Shown: one piece after another, positions 54,440 through 63,999 of the stretch
Position numbering within the stretch: the first letter of the stretch is position 1
How the letters are laid out: every line of letters starts with the position of its first letter
NCBI RefSeq assembly: GCF_007744075.1
Contig: NZ_CP036266.1
Span: 2,589,748 to 2,653,747 of the forward strand
Origin: Gimesia chilikensis
GTDB taxonomy: Bacteria; Planctomycetota; Planctomycetia; Planctomycetales; Planctomycetaceae
Direction: 5' to 3'
Length of the DNA stretch: 64,000 nt
Made by a program: the position numbers and the translations under genes
The notes under the pieces: model-generated
Seen by the model: only the letters and a program-made list of their open reading frames with translations
What the model was told of the DNA's origin: nothing
The model's database searches: none

Positions 54440-55864
54440 TTATGGTTCTTCTGGCAGCGGTAAATTTTCTAGTGCTTCCGGCGCCGCGGGAATGGGTTGC
54501 AATGCCTGCGGGTTGACCCCGCCAACGACGCGTTCCAGCTCTGCCAGTGATTGTCCCAGTGATGCTTCGATTCTCAGATAACTCACCTCGAATCGGAGCA
54601 GTTCTCTCCAGTTGTCAACCAGCTGTAAAAAATCGACTTCTCCGGTATTGTAGGCCTGGCTGGAGACCTCTAACGTCTGGCGTGCTTTGGGAAGAATGTC
54701 TTCACGGAACAGGGTCATCAGATCCTGCTGACTTTTGGCTTGCGCGAAGAGGTCTGCGACTTCTTCTTGAGTGGCATCTTTTAATGAATCATAGGATCGG
54801 GCCGTCGAGACTGCTTTTGCCTCAGCGGAGCGCACTGCCGAATCCAGTTTCTTTCTGTAGATGGGCAGGTTAATGCCTGCCGTGATCAGAAATGAATCAT
54901 TTCCGTTGGCAACAGGACTGACGCCAGTCGACCCTACATCGATCCAGGTGGCTCCCAGGGTGAGATCCGGCTTGTAGGCGAGGCGTGCCAGATTGAGTGC
55001 CTGCCTGTCCTTTTCGAGTGCTGCCAGTTGTGCATGCAATTCGGGACGAGAAGCAACCGCCTGTTGCTGCAACCAGTTCAGGTCGTCAGGCAGAGATCCG
55101 GGGGCGATATGATCGAGTGCCAGTAATTTTGTCTGTGGTGAAACATGCAGCAGACGAGCCAGCTTGGCCTGACCGCTTTCGAGCCTTTGTTGCAGTCGAA
55201 TTAATTCATTCTCGACATTGGAGATTTCCAGCTCTGCCCGCAACAGGTCCTGCTGACTGACTTTTCCTGTCTTGTAGCGGACGTTTGCAACGTCACGGAT
55301 CTCAACCAGTAACTGTTTATCGGCCTCGGTCACAGCAATGGTCTGTTGAATAAAATAGAGCTCGTAATAGGCCCGTTTCACTTTGGCAATCGTGTCCAGT
55401 TCAACGGCTGCCAGGTGCGCTCTTGATTGATTGGTTTGTGATTCGGCGAGTTCACCCTGGGCATTCAGTTTCCCTCGTGCAGGGAATTTCTGAGAAACAT
55501 TTAACGCATATTCCTGAGGGCCTGAAGCCGTCTGTACCTGTTCAGGATAAAACGTCATTCCCAGAGTCGGGTCCTGCAGGCTCGAAGCGACAGGGACCTG
55601 GTGAGCGTTGGCTTCTACAAGTTTCCGGGCTGCCTGGATATCGGGGTTTTGTGACAACGCATATTGAATGTACTCTTCTACGGAATGCGCGCCCTGCAAG
55701 TCGGCAGCAACTGGATTGACGGTCGCCTGGGCAGGAGTATATGCGGCCTGTTGAACGGACTCGGAAACTTGTGCGTAACCGGGGTCATGGACCTGCTGTG
55801 CAGTTTTACAGCCGGACAATAACAGTAATATACTTAAGAAATAAGCTGACTTTCGTACGGCCAT
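54440..55864 (-). CDS. TolC/CusC-like outer-membrane efflux lipoprotein
   Basis: The start is set at the ATG at 55864, preceded by GGGAGG, giving a lipobox (FLSILLLLSGCK, Cys19) at the right distance; upstream codons back to 55972 would mask it. The 474-residue product contains two OEP repeats of long alpha-helices (AQGELAESQTNQSRAHLAAV; VRYKTGKVSQQDLLRAELEI; YNTGEVDFLQLVDNWRELLR). These proteins form the trimeric outer-membrane duct of RND pumps. With CusB-like and CusA-like genes upstream on the same strand it most likely completes that pump, though a phosphatase and a TRASH gene intervene. Confidence 0.88.
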   Translation of the reverse strand: MAVRKSAYFLSILLLLSGCKTAQQVHDPGYAQVSESVQQAAYTPAQATVNPVAADLQGAHSVEEYIQYALSQNPDIQAARKLVEANAHQVPVASSLQDPTLGMTFYPEQVQTASGPQEYALNVSQKFPARGKLNAQGELAESQTNQSRAHLAAVELDTIAKVKRAYYELYFIQQTIAVTEADKQLLVEIRDVANVRYKTGKVSQQDLLRAELEISNVENELIRLQQRLESGQAKLARLLHVSPQTKLLALDHIAPGSLPDDLNWLQQQAVASRPELHAQLAALEKDRQALNLARLAYKPDLTLGATWIDVGSTGVSPVANGNDSFLITAGINLPIYRKKLDSAVRSAEAKAVSTARSYDSLKDATQEEVADLFAQAKSQQDLMTLFREDILPKARQTLEVSSQAYNTGEVDFLQLVDNWRELLRFEVSYLRIEASLGQSLAELERVVGGVNPQALQPIPAAPEALENLPLPEEP

Positions 55865-56014
55865 CCTTGGCCTCCCCCCTGATATGATCGGAACCGATAC
55901 ACACTGGTTATCATCGGTAGAATTGATTTGACTGAAACAGTGATTACAACTAAATCTACCGTACCCAGGCACCCATGTGAGGATATTTCGGGTCAGGTAA
56001 ACTTTATGTTCTGC

Positions 56015-57568
56015 TTACCGAGTGAAAACATTGAGCTCCTCGTTCTCTCTCGACGACCGATCTTTAGACTGATTCAGTTCTTTAACGGTTTGACACTCTA
56101 ATGCCACGAGCGTCAGATCATCATTCGGAGAAGCATTCGAACGCCATTTCGCAATGGTTTCGTTGATACGCATGATTTCTGTCAGAAGTGAGCTGTCAGA
56201 CCTGTGGGAAAATAAATCTGTGAGTCGGTCTACTCCAAATAAAGTCCCCTCGGCGTTGGTCGACTCTGTGACTCCATCGCTAAAGAGCAGAATTCGATCT
56301 TCTGGTGAAAGTATCGTCGTTTTCTGCTCCCACTCGGCATTCAGGTCAATGCCGATTAACAGGCCTGTGCTCTTTAATGCTTCCAGGGCTCCTGTTTTTT
56401 TCTGCAGGAGGCCTGGGAGATGTCCCGCACTGACCCAGGTCAAGGTCTGTGATTCCGGCTCCCAGCGTGCAAGAAACATGGACGCAAAATTACCGGGCAG
56501 AATCGAAGCGGTAAATTGACGGTTGACTTCTGTCATGATCGTGACTGGATCAAAAGGGGGCTTTTCGGAGGCAGCCAGTAGGAGCGATTTCAACATGGCA
56601 GCCCCCATGGCAGCGGGGACACCATGTCCGCTCACATCGGCAATGCAGATGAGCCAAGATCCATCCGACAAGGGCAAGAAATCGTAGTAATCTCCGGCCA
56701 CACTGTCAGCCGGTTCAAAGATATGCGCTGTTTCAAGCTGTGATATTTGAACTCCGTGGGGCAACAGGTATTGCTGAATCTTTCTCGCTTTCTCCATCTG
56801 GGTGCGGCGGTCGCGATCATTTTCTTTCAGTGCCGCGCTCATGGAATTGATGGATGAGGACAGTAAGTTCATCTCACTGCTGGTAAAGCTCGGGGCCACG
56901 GTATCCAGATTGCCGGATCTGATATCTTCCACGGTCTTTAAGAGTTGATTTAACGGTCTGCCCACAAATTTCAGCAGCACGAGATTGACGATCCCAGCCG
57001 CGATCAGCCCTAATGCCCCGAGCACAGCCAGCTGCACCAGGACTTTGGTTCGGATCGCGCGACGTACATTTTTTAATGTTTCGATTACAAAGACGCTTGC
57101 TTCTTTTCCAGGCTTATAGCCAATGACCAGCTGGTGTTGCTGGAAGTCTGCCAGATTGAACGATTCCGGATTTGTAAAATCAAACTCGGACAGGATCGCC
57201 TTACTATCTGGAGTAGTACCACCCGTCTGTATATACTTCCCATTCAGGCTGACGATGATCCGGTGCCCGGGTGAGGCCGATTTTCTCATTTCTGAACAGA
57301 CTTTGTTAATATAGCTCTGGACGTCGCGATTCTGATGATCCGTATGATCCTGGATTAAATGGGAAACTGCGGACTGAATCGCGATCGCTTCATCATTCAA
57401 GCCTGTCCTCATCTGTGCTGTCGCATGCTCGATTTCCCTGTGATATTGCAATATCAGGAGTCCTGCCAGAGCGATACTCAGCGTCAGATTCACGGAAAGC
57501 AGTAATTGAAATCTGATCGTCCGGGGTTGATTCTTGAAGCGGGCGATTCTGGCAAATAAGACCGACAT
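56015..57568 (-). CDS. HAMP-SpoIIE (PP2C) membrane phosphatase
   Basis: A 517-residue protein: membrane helix near 21-43, a periplasmic sensor region (about 44-172), a second helix near 173-198 (VLVQLAVLGALGLIAAGIVN), a HAMP-like segment (RPLNQLLKTVEDIRSGN), a coiled coil, then a SpoIIE/PP2C-type phosphatase with the metal motifs DSVAGDYYDFLPLSDG and ICIADVSGHGVPAAM, WVSAGHLPGLL, and LLFSDGVTES. Such proteins dephosphorylate anti-anti-sigma factors in partner-switching. No STAS or anti-sigma gene is nearby, so the target is unknown. It lies between the metal-efflux and TolC genes. Confidence 0.9.
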   Translation of the reverse strand: MSVLFARIARFKNQPRTIRFQLLLSVNLTLSIALAGLLILQYHREIEHATAQMRTGLNDEAIAIQSAVSHLIQDHTDHQNRDVQSYINKVCSEMRKSASPGHRIIVSLNGKYIQTGGTTPDSKAILSEFDFTNPESFNLADFQQHQLVIGYKPGKEASVFVIETLKNVRRAIRTKVLVQLAVLGALGLIAAGIVNLVLLKFVGRPLNQLLKTVEDIRSGNLDTVAPSFTSSEMNLLSSSINSMSAALKENDRDRRTQMEKARKIQQYLLPHGVQISQLETAHIFEPADSVAGDYYDFLPLSDGSWLICIADVSGHGVPAAMGAAMLKSLLLAASEKPPFDPVTIMTEVNRQFTASILPGNFASMFLARWEPESQTLTWVSAGHLPGLLQKKTGALEALKSTGLLIGIDLNAEWEQKTTILSPEDRILLFSDGVTESTNAEGTLFGVDRLTDLFSHRSDSSLLTEIMRINETIAKWRSNASPNDDLTLVALECQTVKELNQSKDRSSRENEELNVFTR

Positions 57569-57738
57569 GACTTTGAACTTTCTTCAATCGCTGACGTCCC
57601 GGTTGATCACACTGTAGAGAAGATATGGAATGTCTGAGCGTCGTATGTTAGCGCATCATGCGATCACCCAGACATTCCAACTCAGGAGCCGACCAGGAAA
57701 ATGCTCAAACGATTCCCCGGTCTGCTGCTTGTACCCTG

Positions 57739-58206
57739 CTACTTTCGTAAGTTGGCAGAGTACAGTGCATCGACTTTACTCAGATAGGCCTCGGGATCAG
57801 CGGCGATCTTTTTGGTGCAGGGGGGACAGCAGACATAGACAATCCGTCCATCGACGATGGTCCATTTCGGTTTTTGCGGCAGCTGCTTTTTCATCACCGG
57901 GCACTTGCCTTGCGCTTTGGCATAGTTGGCGTGAATGGTCGACCAGTGCTGCGGGTTGACCTTGCTGTTCAAACAACCTTTGCAACAGAGGTAGACTGAC
58001 TCTTTGCCCACTTTGACTTTAATCGGCTTCCCGTGGTCACCGAGTTTCTGTCCTGAAACGGGGCAGATCTTCTGGGCCGCGATGCGTAACTGATCACGCT
58101 GGCTGCCTTCTGTCTGTGGTTGTTGTGCTTCTACAAACTGTTGCACACCTAATCCGGTGACGGCAACCAGTGACAAAGCCAAAATCATTCTGAACGATTT
58201 CATCAT
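57739..58206 (-). CDS. Secreted protein with two TRASH-like metal-binding motifs
   Basis: A 155-residue protein with a signal peptide (MILALSLVAVTGLGVQQFVE). Two similar units follow: KICPVSGQKL ... VYLCCKGC (about 47-78) and KCPVMKKQL ... VYVCCPPC (about 101-130), each pairing a CPV turn with a CCxxC as in YHS/TRASH metal-binding domains. It follows CusA by 34 bases and is probably in the same operon. A periplasmic copper or silver carrier feeding the pump is the likely role by analogy with CusF-type proteins, though the fold is different. Confidence 0.75.
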   Translation of the reverse strand: MMKSFRMILALSLVAVTGLGVQQFVEAQQPQTEGSQRDQLRIAAQKICPVSGQKLGDHGKPIKVKVGKESVYLCCKGCLNSKVNPQHWSTIHANYAKAQGKCPVMKKQLPQKPKWTIVDGRIVYVCCPPCTKKIAADPEAYLSKVDALYSANLRK

Positions 58207-58240
58207 ATTTCTCCTTCTAAAAAAGTCGTTCTGATCCCGC

Positions 58241-61200
58241 TCAGGAGGCGGGACCGCTTAAGGCTGGATCGAATGTTGAATTCTGTGATCCAGATTGAGG
58301 TAGTTCCTGATGCAGAGCCTGACTCGACAGGCCCGCATTCATTTTGAATTCCAGATAGGCACAATAGATGGCGGGGACTATGAAGGTGGTAAACGGTTCG
58401 ACCAGCATGCCTCCCAGGACCGGAAGTGCCATGGCCCGGGCCACGTCGGCCCCACGACCGTGTGACATCAGTACCGGCAGCAGGGCGAAGATCGTGGTCA
58501 GGGTCGTCATCACACAGGGGCGAATGCGTTTCAGCCCGGCCGTGTAGATCGCTTCGCGTAACTCTGTAATATTATTGACCGACTGGCGTTTCAGCGTCTG
58601 CTGGATGTAGGTGGCCATCACCACGCCATCGTCGACTGCGATGCCGAACAGGGCGATAAATCCGACCCAGACCGCGGTATTCATATCCACGCCCATCCAG
58701 GCGACCGTGATCATCCCGCCGGCAAACGCGACGGGAATCCCGGAGAAGACAATCGCCGAGATCGCGAAATCCTGGAAACCGAGATAGATAATCAGCAGGT
58801 TGACCAGCAGCACCGTGGGAATGATCCACATCAGCCGCTGGTTGGCTTCGATCTGATTCTGGAAAGACCCGACGGCCTGCAGTTCAAAATTGCCCCTGGG
58901 AAAGGTCAGGGAGCCATCTTCCCGGGCTGTTCGCAGATCGGACATGACCTGTTCCACGGTCTCCAGGTCTCCGGATGCGCCAGACGGAGAAAATGCAACA
59001 TGGGCGACAAGCCGGGCATCTTCACTGTTAATCGCCCCCGGACCCCAGGTGGTAGTCACGTCTGCCAGACGCTTCAGGGGCACAATGTCTCCACCGTGAG
59101 TGACCACGGAGACTTTCCGCAGGTCTTTGAGGTCCTTGCGGACGCTGCGTTCGAAACGGACCTGGATGGGGTAGCGTTCGCGGCCCTCCACGGTCGTGGT
59201 AACATCGAGGCCCCCCAGACCGGCTGAGACGATCTGGTTGACCATCATCGTGGTCATGCCGTAGCGGGCGGCTTCTTCCCGGTCGACTTCGAATTCATAG
59301 TAGGGTTTGCCCATCACGATATCAGGATTGACGGTGCCCGCATTCACATACCGGTTCTGCTTGAGGTGTTCTGCCACTGCCAGCGAGGCTTTTGACAGGC
59401 CTTCCAGGTCATCGCCGTAGACCCGGATCGCCATCGAGGCCTTAATTCCACTCTGCAGCATCACCACGCGGCCTTCAATGGGTTGCAGCGGTGAAGCAGG
59501 GGTGACACCCGGCAGCGTGGCGACCTGGTTGATTTCGTCCCAGATCTTGCGGGCGGTCATTCCTTCCCGCCATTTGGCGCGGGGTTTGAGCATCACGTAC
59601 GTTTCGACCATGGCCGCAGGAGCAGGGTCGAGCGCGGACTCCACACGGCCAATTTTTCCCAGTACGTGTTCGACTTCCGGAATCCCTTTGATCAGCGTAT
59701 CCTGGGCCTGCAGGATCTCCATTGCCTGGGAGAAGCTGGCCGCCGGGTAGAGACTGGGCATATAGAACCAGCTGCCTTCGTCCAGGGCGATCCAGTCGTC
59801 CGATTTCAGTCCGGTGAAGACGTGCTTGGCATCCACGTAGCCGGGAACCTGATTCAAATCCGCACCGAGCAGTTCAACCACTTTCTCGACGGGCTTGAGA
59901 ACAGTCGGCAAGCCAACCCAGGCCCCCGCTCCCAGTACGACAATCAGGGCAGGAAAGGAGAGCATCAGCAGTTTGTGCTTTAATGCCAGCTTCAGTCGGC
60001 CTGCATAGAGAAACCGCACAAAACGACTGGCGGGATTTTCTTCCATGGACCGGATCTTCTCACTGGTGACCCACCAGCCGAGAAGAAAACCGGCGACGGC
60101 AGCAAAGAGCGTGGCTGCAGCCAGGGTAAGCATCGATCCCTCGGCGATGTAATCTCCCCAGACAAACCAGCAGAGGGCAGCCGTGAGACAACCCACTGCA
60201 GCGCCGCTGGCCAGTTGCCCCCAGCGGGAGATCTGCGTGCTGCGGAGAAAGATCCGGCAGAGCATCGGCAGGATGACGACGGCGACAATCAGGCTGGAGA
60301 TCAGGGCGAAGGACTTGGTCCAGGCCAGCGGTGTAAACAGCCTGTGATCCCGACCGGTCAGGAAAAAGACCGGGAGAAAGCTGATAATTGTTGTGCTGAC
60401 GGCAGTAATCACGGCAGGGATCACTTCGGCCGCCGATTCGCGAATGACCGTCAGACGCTGTTGTGGGCCGCCCGGAGACCCGCTGGCTTCCCATTCGGCA
60501 AGGCTGCCGTAGATGTTTTCCAGAATGATAATGCCCATGTCGACCATGGTGCCGATGGCAATCGCGATGCCCGCCAGGGACATGATGTTGGCATCGACGC
60601 CGAATGTCTTCATGGCAATGAACGACATCAACACGGCCATGGGCAGGGTGATGGCGATGATGATGCTGGCACGGATGTGTAACAGGAACAGCACCATGAC
60701 CGCGATGGTGATGATGGTTTCCTGTATCAGGGCTTCGGTGAGGGTGGAGACGGTCTCGTCAATCAGCAGGCTCCGATCATAGATGCCCTGGATTTTGATG
60801 CCACCCAGTTCCGATTCCAGCGAAGCGATTTTGGCCTGCACGCGTTCGATCACTTTACGGGGATTTTCGCCATAACGCATCACGACCACACCCCCGACCG
60901 CCTCCTGTCCATTCAGATCAAGGGCACCACGACGGAAAGCGGGACCGGTCTGGACCTGGGCTACATCGCTGACGCGGATCGGTACCCCTTTGCTGGTGGT
61001 AATCACCGTATTGTTGATCTGCTCGATGGTTTCCTGTTCCGTCTTGTCCGCTCCGATGAAACCTTTGCCGCGGACAATGAACTCCATCCCGCTGGTCTCG
61101 ACGGTCTTGGCGCCGACATCGATATTGGCGGCTTTCACCGAGTCGATCACCTTGCTGAGCGGAATGTTATGATAGCGTAGCTCGTCGGGGTCGACTTCGA

Positions 61201-61762
61201 CCTGGTACTGTTTGACGTAGCCACCGATCGAGGCGACCTCGGCAACACCATCCACGGACTGCAGCGCGTACTTGATGAAGAAGTCCTGCTTTGAGCGCAG
61301 TTCCGCCAGGTCCATGCCGGCCGGCGGTTCGAGCACATAGTAATAGATCTGGCCCAGGGCAGTGGCATCGGGGGCGAGTGTCGGGACCACGCCTTCCGGC
61401 AGCGAGCCTGTAACGGTCGTGAGCTGTTCGACCACGCGGGAGCGGGCCCAGTAGAAGTCGACGTCATCGTCAAACGTGACCTGCACGAAACTGAAGCCAA
61501 ACATGCTTTTGCCGCGGACACTGCGGGAGCCTGGCACCGCCTGCAGGGCGATCGAGAGCGGATAGGTAATCTGGTCTTCCACATCCTTGGGAGAACGCCC
61601 TGACCATTCGGCGAGGACAATAACCTGGTTTTCACCCACATTGGGAATGGCATCGATGGGAACTTTCTGTGCCGAGTACCAGCCCCAGCCGATCAGGCCG
61701 ACCGACAGCAGGACGATCAGGAGTCGCTGACGAAGACAGAAATCGAGGATACTGCGAATCAT
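58241..61762 (-). CDS. cusA: CusA-like heavy-metal RND efflux pump
   Basis: An 1173-residue inner-membrane proton/metal antiporter. Diagnostic parts: N-terminal RQRLLIVLLSVGLIGWGWYS helix, VPIDAIPNVGENQV, EWSGRSPKDVEDQITYPLS, TM4 with MVDMGIIILENIYG, and the C-terminal FGIAVDDGVVMATYIQQTL. The length exceeds E. coli CusA (1047) mainly because of an extra segment near residues 507-570 with two added hydrophobic stretches (GAAVGCLTAALCWFVWGDYI; LTLAAATLFAAVAGFLLGWW). Substrate is most likely Cu(I)/Ag(I), from context and overall similarity. Its ATG overlaps the CusB stop by four bases. Confidence 0.92.
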   Translation of the reverse strand: MIRSILDFCLRQRLLIVLLSVGLIGWGWYSAQKVPIDAIPNVGENQVIVLAEWSGRSPKDVEDQITYPLSIALQAVPGSRSVRGKSMFGFSFVQVTFDDDVDFYWARSRVVEQLTTVTGSLPEGVVPTLAPDATALGQIYYYVLEPPAGMDLAELRSKQDFFIKYALQSVDGVAEVASIGGYVKQYQVEVDPDELRYHNIPLSKVIDSVKAANIDVGAKTVETSGMEFIVRGKGFIGADKTEQETIEQINNTVITTSKGVPIRVSDVAQVQTGPAFRRGALDLNGQEAVGGVVVMRYGENPRKVIERVQAKIASLESELGGIKIQGIYDRSLLIDETVSTLTEALIQETIITIAVMVLFLLHIRASIIIAITLPMAVLMSFIAMKTFGVDANIMSLAGIAIAIGTMVDMGIIILENIYGSLAEWEASGSPGGPQQRLTVIRESAAEVIPAVITAVSTTIISFLPVFFLTGRDHRLFTPLAWTKSFALISSLIVAVVILPMLCRIFLRSTQISRWGQLASGAAVGCLTAALCWFVWGDYIAEGSMLTLAAATLFAAVAGFLLGWWVTSEKIRSMEENPASRFVRFLYAGRLKLALKHKLLMLSFPALIVVLGAGAWVGLPTVLKPVEKVVELLGADLNQVPGYVDAKHVFTGLKSDDWIALDEGSWFYMPSLYPAASFSQAMEILQAQDTLIKGIPEVEHVLGKIGRVESALDPAPAAMVETYVMLKPRAKWREGMTARKIWDEINQVATLPGVTPASPLQPIEGRVVMLQSGIKASMAIRVYGDDLEGLSKASLAVAEHLKQNRYVNAGTVNPDIVMGKPYYEFEVDREEAARYGMTTMMVNQIVSAGLGGLDVTTTVEGRERYPIQVRFERSVRKDLKDLRKVSVVTHGGDIVPLKRLADVTTTWGPGAINSEDARLVAHVAFSPSGASGDLETVEQVMSDLRTAREDGSLTFPRGNFELQAVGSFQNQIEANQRLMWIIPTVLLVNLLIIYLGFQDFAISAIVFSGIPVAFAGGMITVAWMGVDMNTAVWVGFIALFGIAVDDGVVMATYIQQTLKRQSVNNITELREAIYTAGLKRIRPCVMTTLTTIFALLPVLMSHGRGADVARAMALPVLGGMLVEPFTTFIVPAIYCAYLEFKMNAGLSSQALHQELPQSGSQNSTFDPALSGPAS

Positions 61763-63714
61763 TGACGGACCTCCTGTTTCGCTCTGGTAGCCGTCCGGGG
61801 CAGTCTGGGGGCCTGTGGTTGCTGTGGGAGCGGTTCCGGCTCTATCTCCAGCGGCACGTCCAGCGGGGGCTGGCTGTCGTCCGGCTCGATCATCAGAGGA
61901 GATTCAATTGACGGCAGTTCCATGGCGGGCAAGTCTTGATCCTGTTGGTCCGAACTGTCAGCCGTTTTGAGTTTTTCCAGGTACTGCTTCGGGTGTTCCA
62001 GCAGGCTTTCCCGACACCCTTCACAGCAGATGAAAACCATTTCTCCATTGAGGTCGACTTTGGCAGGAGCCCCCATCGATCCCAGAGACATCATCGTGAC
62101 AGGACAGATCCGTTGCTGTTCTGCCCGGCTACGCTCCGCGGGAGGGAGCTTCGAAAGAGCAGCCATAATCGTTTTCGACATTTTCTCGTCCGGCAGGGGC
62201 TCTGCCCGAGTCGGATCGATCAGCGACGGATTGCCTGCCAGCTGCATCTGTGAATCGATCAGGAAGTTGCCCCGGGTCGCGACCTGCTCTCCCTGCTTGA
62301 CCCCTTTCAGGATCACGATCTGGTCGCCGCAAGTCGGTCCCAGAACCACATTACGTATTTCAAAGCGTCCCGGCTCTGTTTCGACATAGAGCACGCTGTG
62401 CTGGCCGGCCATCAGGACTGCATCGCGAGGTACCGTGAGTGCTTCACTTTCCGCGATTGACTGGGAGACATAACCATACTTTGAGGTGGGAACCAGGGCC
62501 TGCCCGGTGACAGGGCACTTATCCGGTTCATTGGCGATGACGTGCGGATGCCGGGGGCAGATCCAGCAGTCTGCCAGTTCGGGATCGTAGACGCCACCGG
62601 ATTTTCCCTTACTTCCCGCAGGAACGGAGATGGTTGCCCGGGCGTAATCTCCCACACGCAGCGCTCCTTCCAGGTTAGGCATGACGATTCGTACGCCGAC
62701 CGTACGTGTCTCGGGATCGACGTGAGGATCGATGAAGGCCACGCGTCCGGTGAAGGTCTGGTCGGGGTGCGACTGCACGGTCGCCTCGACTTTCTGACCA
62801 TACCGAATCCTAGCGGCATCTTCCGGGAACAGTTCGAGCATCAGCCACAACTGCGAAAGATCAGCCAGCTGATAGATCACCTGTCCCTCTTTGACATACT
62901 GACCTTCCACCGCAGGCTTTTTGATGACCGTACCACTGATAGGGGCACATAAATGCATCCGGCTGTTGGCAGTGCCCGTTTTTTCGATTTCTTCGATCTG
63001 GGGCAACGTCATACCCAGTTCGACTAATCTCTGTTTCGAGCTCTGATAGAGGTTTTCGTTGGTCTGGATCACCCGTTTCAGTGTGGCAGAGCGACTGTTC
63101 TCTAAGGCTTTTTTGGCCAGCAGCAGTTCGACCTGACTCGAATAAAGCAGGGGGGAGTAAAGATAAGCCAGTCGGTCTCCCTGTTTGACTTCGACTCCTG
63201 TAAAATCGGCATAGAGTCGTTCGATGCGACCGTCCACATATGCAGACAGTGTCTTGAGGTTCCCTTCGTCATAGCTTAATTCGCCCACGGCCTGGATCGT
63301 GTGGCTCAGGGGCATCGATTCGACCGAGGCGGTCTGAATGTTGGCAATCCTGCGGGCCGCCGGATCGATGCGGACCGCATTAGGGTCTGATTTCGACCCA
63401 TCCGAGGTGGCCGGCACCAGTTCCATGGCACAGACCGGACACCGTCCCGGTTCGGTCTGCGGAGGAGTGCACATCATCGGGCAGATATATTTAACAACTT
63501 TGCTGAGGGTCGATCCATGGCTGTGACCTCCCCCGCCAGCCGTGATGAAGCCCATTCGCTGCGCCACGCCCAGGCCGGCGATCAGTACAGCCCCGCATAG
63601 CAGAAACAGGAACGGCTGCACCAGCAGTCGAATCCACCAGCGGCGGACATGCTGTTTTTTCTGTGAAGCCGCCTCATCACGGGCGCAGATCTCACTTTGA
63701 TTCGAATTATTCAT
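61759..63714 (-). CDS. cusB: CusB-like periplasmic adaptor with three metal-binding modules
   Basis: The start is the ATG at 63714 preceded by GAGG; an in-frame TTG ten codons upstream is less likely. The 651-residue membrane-fusion protein has an inner-membrane helix (LLVQPFLFLLCGAVLIAGLG), a heavy-metal-binding domain (YICPMMCTPPQ ... CPVCAMELVP), barrel-sandwich and hairpin parts (YADFTGVEVKQGDRLAYLYS), and a mid-protein second domain of the same type (CWICPRHPHVIANEPDKCPV). A C-terminal TRASH unit follows (ICPVTMMSL ... VFICCEGC), ending in a Pro/Glu-rich tail. Three metal sites in one adaptor is more than in E. coli CusB. It is the first gene of the pump operon. Confidence 0.9.
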   Translation of the reverse strand: MNNSNQSEICARDEAASQKKQHVRRWWIRLLVQPFLFLLCGAVLIAGLGVAQRMGFITAGGGGHSHGSTLSKVVKYICPMMCTPPQTEPGRCPVCAMELVPATSDGSKSDPNAVRIDPAARRIANIQTASVESMPLSHTIQAVGELSYDEGNLKTLSAYVDGRIERLYADFTGVEVKQGDRLAYLYSPLLYSSQVELLLAKKALENSRSATLKRVIQTNENLYQSSKQRLVELGMTLPQIEEIEKTGTANSRMHLCAPISGTVIKKPAVEGQYVKEGQVIYQLADLSQLWLMLELFPEDAARIRYGQKVEATVQSHPDQTFTGRVAFIDPHVDPETRTVGVRIVMPNLEGALRVGDYARATISVPAGSKGKSGGVYDPELADCWICPRHPHVIANEPDKCPVTGQALVPTSKYGYVSQSIAESEALTVPRDAVLMAGQHSVLYVETEPGRFEIRNVVLGPTCGDQIVILKGVKQGEQVATRGNFLIDSQMQLAGNPSLIDPTRAEPLPDEKMSKTIMAALSKLPPAERSRAEQQRICPVTMMSLGSMGAPAKVDLNGEMVFICCEGCRESLLEHPKQYLEKLKTADSSDQQDQDLPAMELPSIESPLMIEPDDSQPPLDVPLEIEPEPLPQQPQAPRLPRTATRAKQEVRQ

Positions 63715-63885
63715 AACAGCCTCATACGGAATCGTGACAGACAACGGTTATTTTCAGGGAAAATAGGGTCTGGCTGTTTTACATGAATCAGGAGATGAGA
63801 CACGAAACGGGGGATTAAACCCGAGATGTCTCAAAACATCCATCAAACAGGGAAAACAGCGCGCACTGAGACAGTGGAGGTGAGA
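63715..63885. promoter_or_regulatory. Region upstream of the cus operon
   Basis: 171 bases before cusB that should hold its promoter. No clear operator palindrome or -35/-10 pair is recognisable by eye; AAACGGGGGATTAAACCCGAG near 63806 is only weakly symmetric. Confidence 0.25.
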
Positions 63886-63999
63886 TCAGATCAACCAGCT
63901 ACAGAGGATTTCCTGCTGGTGAAGTGTGGGCTGGAATGAGAATTGAGGTGTGTCGAACGCCGTGCCTGACTGCAATTGCTGTGTGCAGACGACATAGGT
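63886..63999 (-). CDS. Possible C-terminus of a gene entering from the right edge
   Basis: A 37-codon open frame on the minus strand reads TYVVCTQQLQSGTAFDTPQF then SFQPTLHQQEILCSWLI and stops at 63886-63888. The rest would lie beyond the window. Composition is protein-like but no family is visible and it may be chance. If real, it precedes the cus operon by about 170 bases on the same strand. Confidence 0.3.
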   Translation of the reverse strand, partial: TYVVCTQQLQSGTAFDTPQFSFQPTLHQQEILCSWLI

